From Anaerolineales bacterium UBA4823 (GTDB taxonomy: Bacteria > Chloroflexota > Anaerolineae > Anaerolineales > UBA4823): a stretch of DNA of 6,243 nucleotides. The notes below the pieces were generated by a model, which was not told the origin of the DNA, made no database searches, and saw nothing but the letters and a program-made list of their open reading frames with translations. Location of the stretch: NCBI GenBank assembly GCA_002402275.1, contig DHFN01000209.1:8790-15032 (forward strand), in the 5' to 3' direction. Position numbers and translations under genes: made by a program. The first letter of the stretch is position 1. Every line of letters begins with the position of its first letter. Of the stretch, positions 6,076-6,243 are shown piece after piece.

Positions 6076-6243
6076 TTATCCCCCTATAGTCACGAGATAC
6101 AAAAAGCCCCCCAACAAAATGACCATTAGCAGCGCCCACAAGATTCCACCCTGACCTTCAAATACCAGGTTGATAAAATTAAATAAAGCTGAAAACTTTC
6201 TAAATCCCCACTTTAAAAATTCTATAACCCAATTGAAGGATAA
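6076..6243 (-). CDS. C-terminal end of a NuoL/HyfB-like membrane subunit (partial)
   Basis: The frame is open from the right edge to a TAA at 6076-6078, giving 55 residues; the start lies outside the window. The piece begins with an amphipathic, aromatic-rich stretch (FNWVIEFLKWGFRKFSALFN), then FEGQGGILWALLM and a last membrane helix ending LYLVTIGG. A Glu-Gly-x-Gly-Gly-x-Leu-Trp turn before the final helix is how I remember many NuoL/HyfB-type antiporter subunits of energy-converting complexes ending. Its neighbours, HyfE-like then NuoN-like, fit this. The fragment is too short for a firm call and could belong to a NuoM/HyfD-type paralogue. Confidence 0.55.
   Translation of the reverse strand, partial: LSFNWVIEFLKWGFRKFSALFNFINLVFEGQGGILWALLMVILLGGFLYLVTIGG
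6079..6085 (-). promoter_or_regulatory. Ribosome binding site that fixes the TTG start of the HyfE-like gene
   Basis: AGGGGGA lies 6 bases before the TTG at 6070-6072 and covers the last codons of the upstream gene. No ATG or GTG is at a workable distance in this frame, so this site supports TTG as the true start and suggests re-initiation by ribosomes finishing the upstream gene. Confidence 0.65.

Overview
All five genes in this window lie on the minus strand. The DNA is moderately AT-rich (a little over 40% GC by eye). The SelB sequence, the DUF11-type surface protein and the style of the coiled-coil protein suggest a member of the Chloroflexota, perhaps an Anaerolineae-like anaerobe. This placement is inferred from remembered family resemblance, not from a search.

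Right part (4043-6243, read right to left): the end of a membrane gene cluster. It holds the last 55 codons of a NuoL/HyfB-like subunit, then a 206-residue HyfE-like membrane protein with a TTG start 3 bases after the previous stop, then a 470-residue NuoN/HyfF/MrpD-like antiporter-type subunit overlapping it by ATGA. The order resembles the membrane arm of group 4 hydrogenases, formate hydrogenlyase and related complexes. The large subunit appears to lack most of the lysine and glutamate residues that normally carry protons. No catalytic subunit lies in the window.

Centre (3726-4042): a 317-base gene-free spacer. It holds an imperfect inverted repeat with arms of about 20 bases, five copies of AACGAA in both orientations, and an extended -10 promoter pointing at the next operon.

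Left part (1-3725): a 391-residue soluble coiled-coil protein of unknown function with a strong ribosome binding site; selB, the selenocysteine-specific elongation factor, 12 bases after it; then, 44 bases on, a secreted protein with a DUF11 domain that runs off the left edge. The coiled-coil gene and selB look co-transcribed. The surface protein may have its own promoter, whose -10 box overlaps the selB stop codon.

Taken together, the organism should be able to decode UGA as selenocysteine. A Hyf-like membrane module beside selB invites, but does not prove, a link to a selenocysteine-containing formate dehydrogenase or hydrogenase. I saw no tRNA gene (including tRNA-Sec), insertion sequence or CRISPR array.
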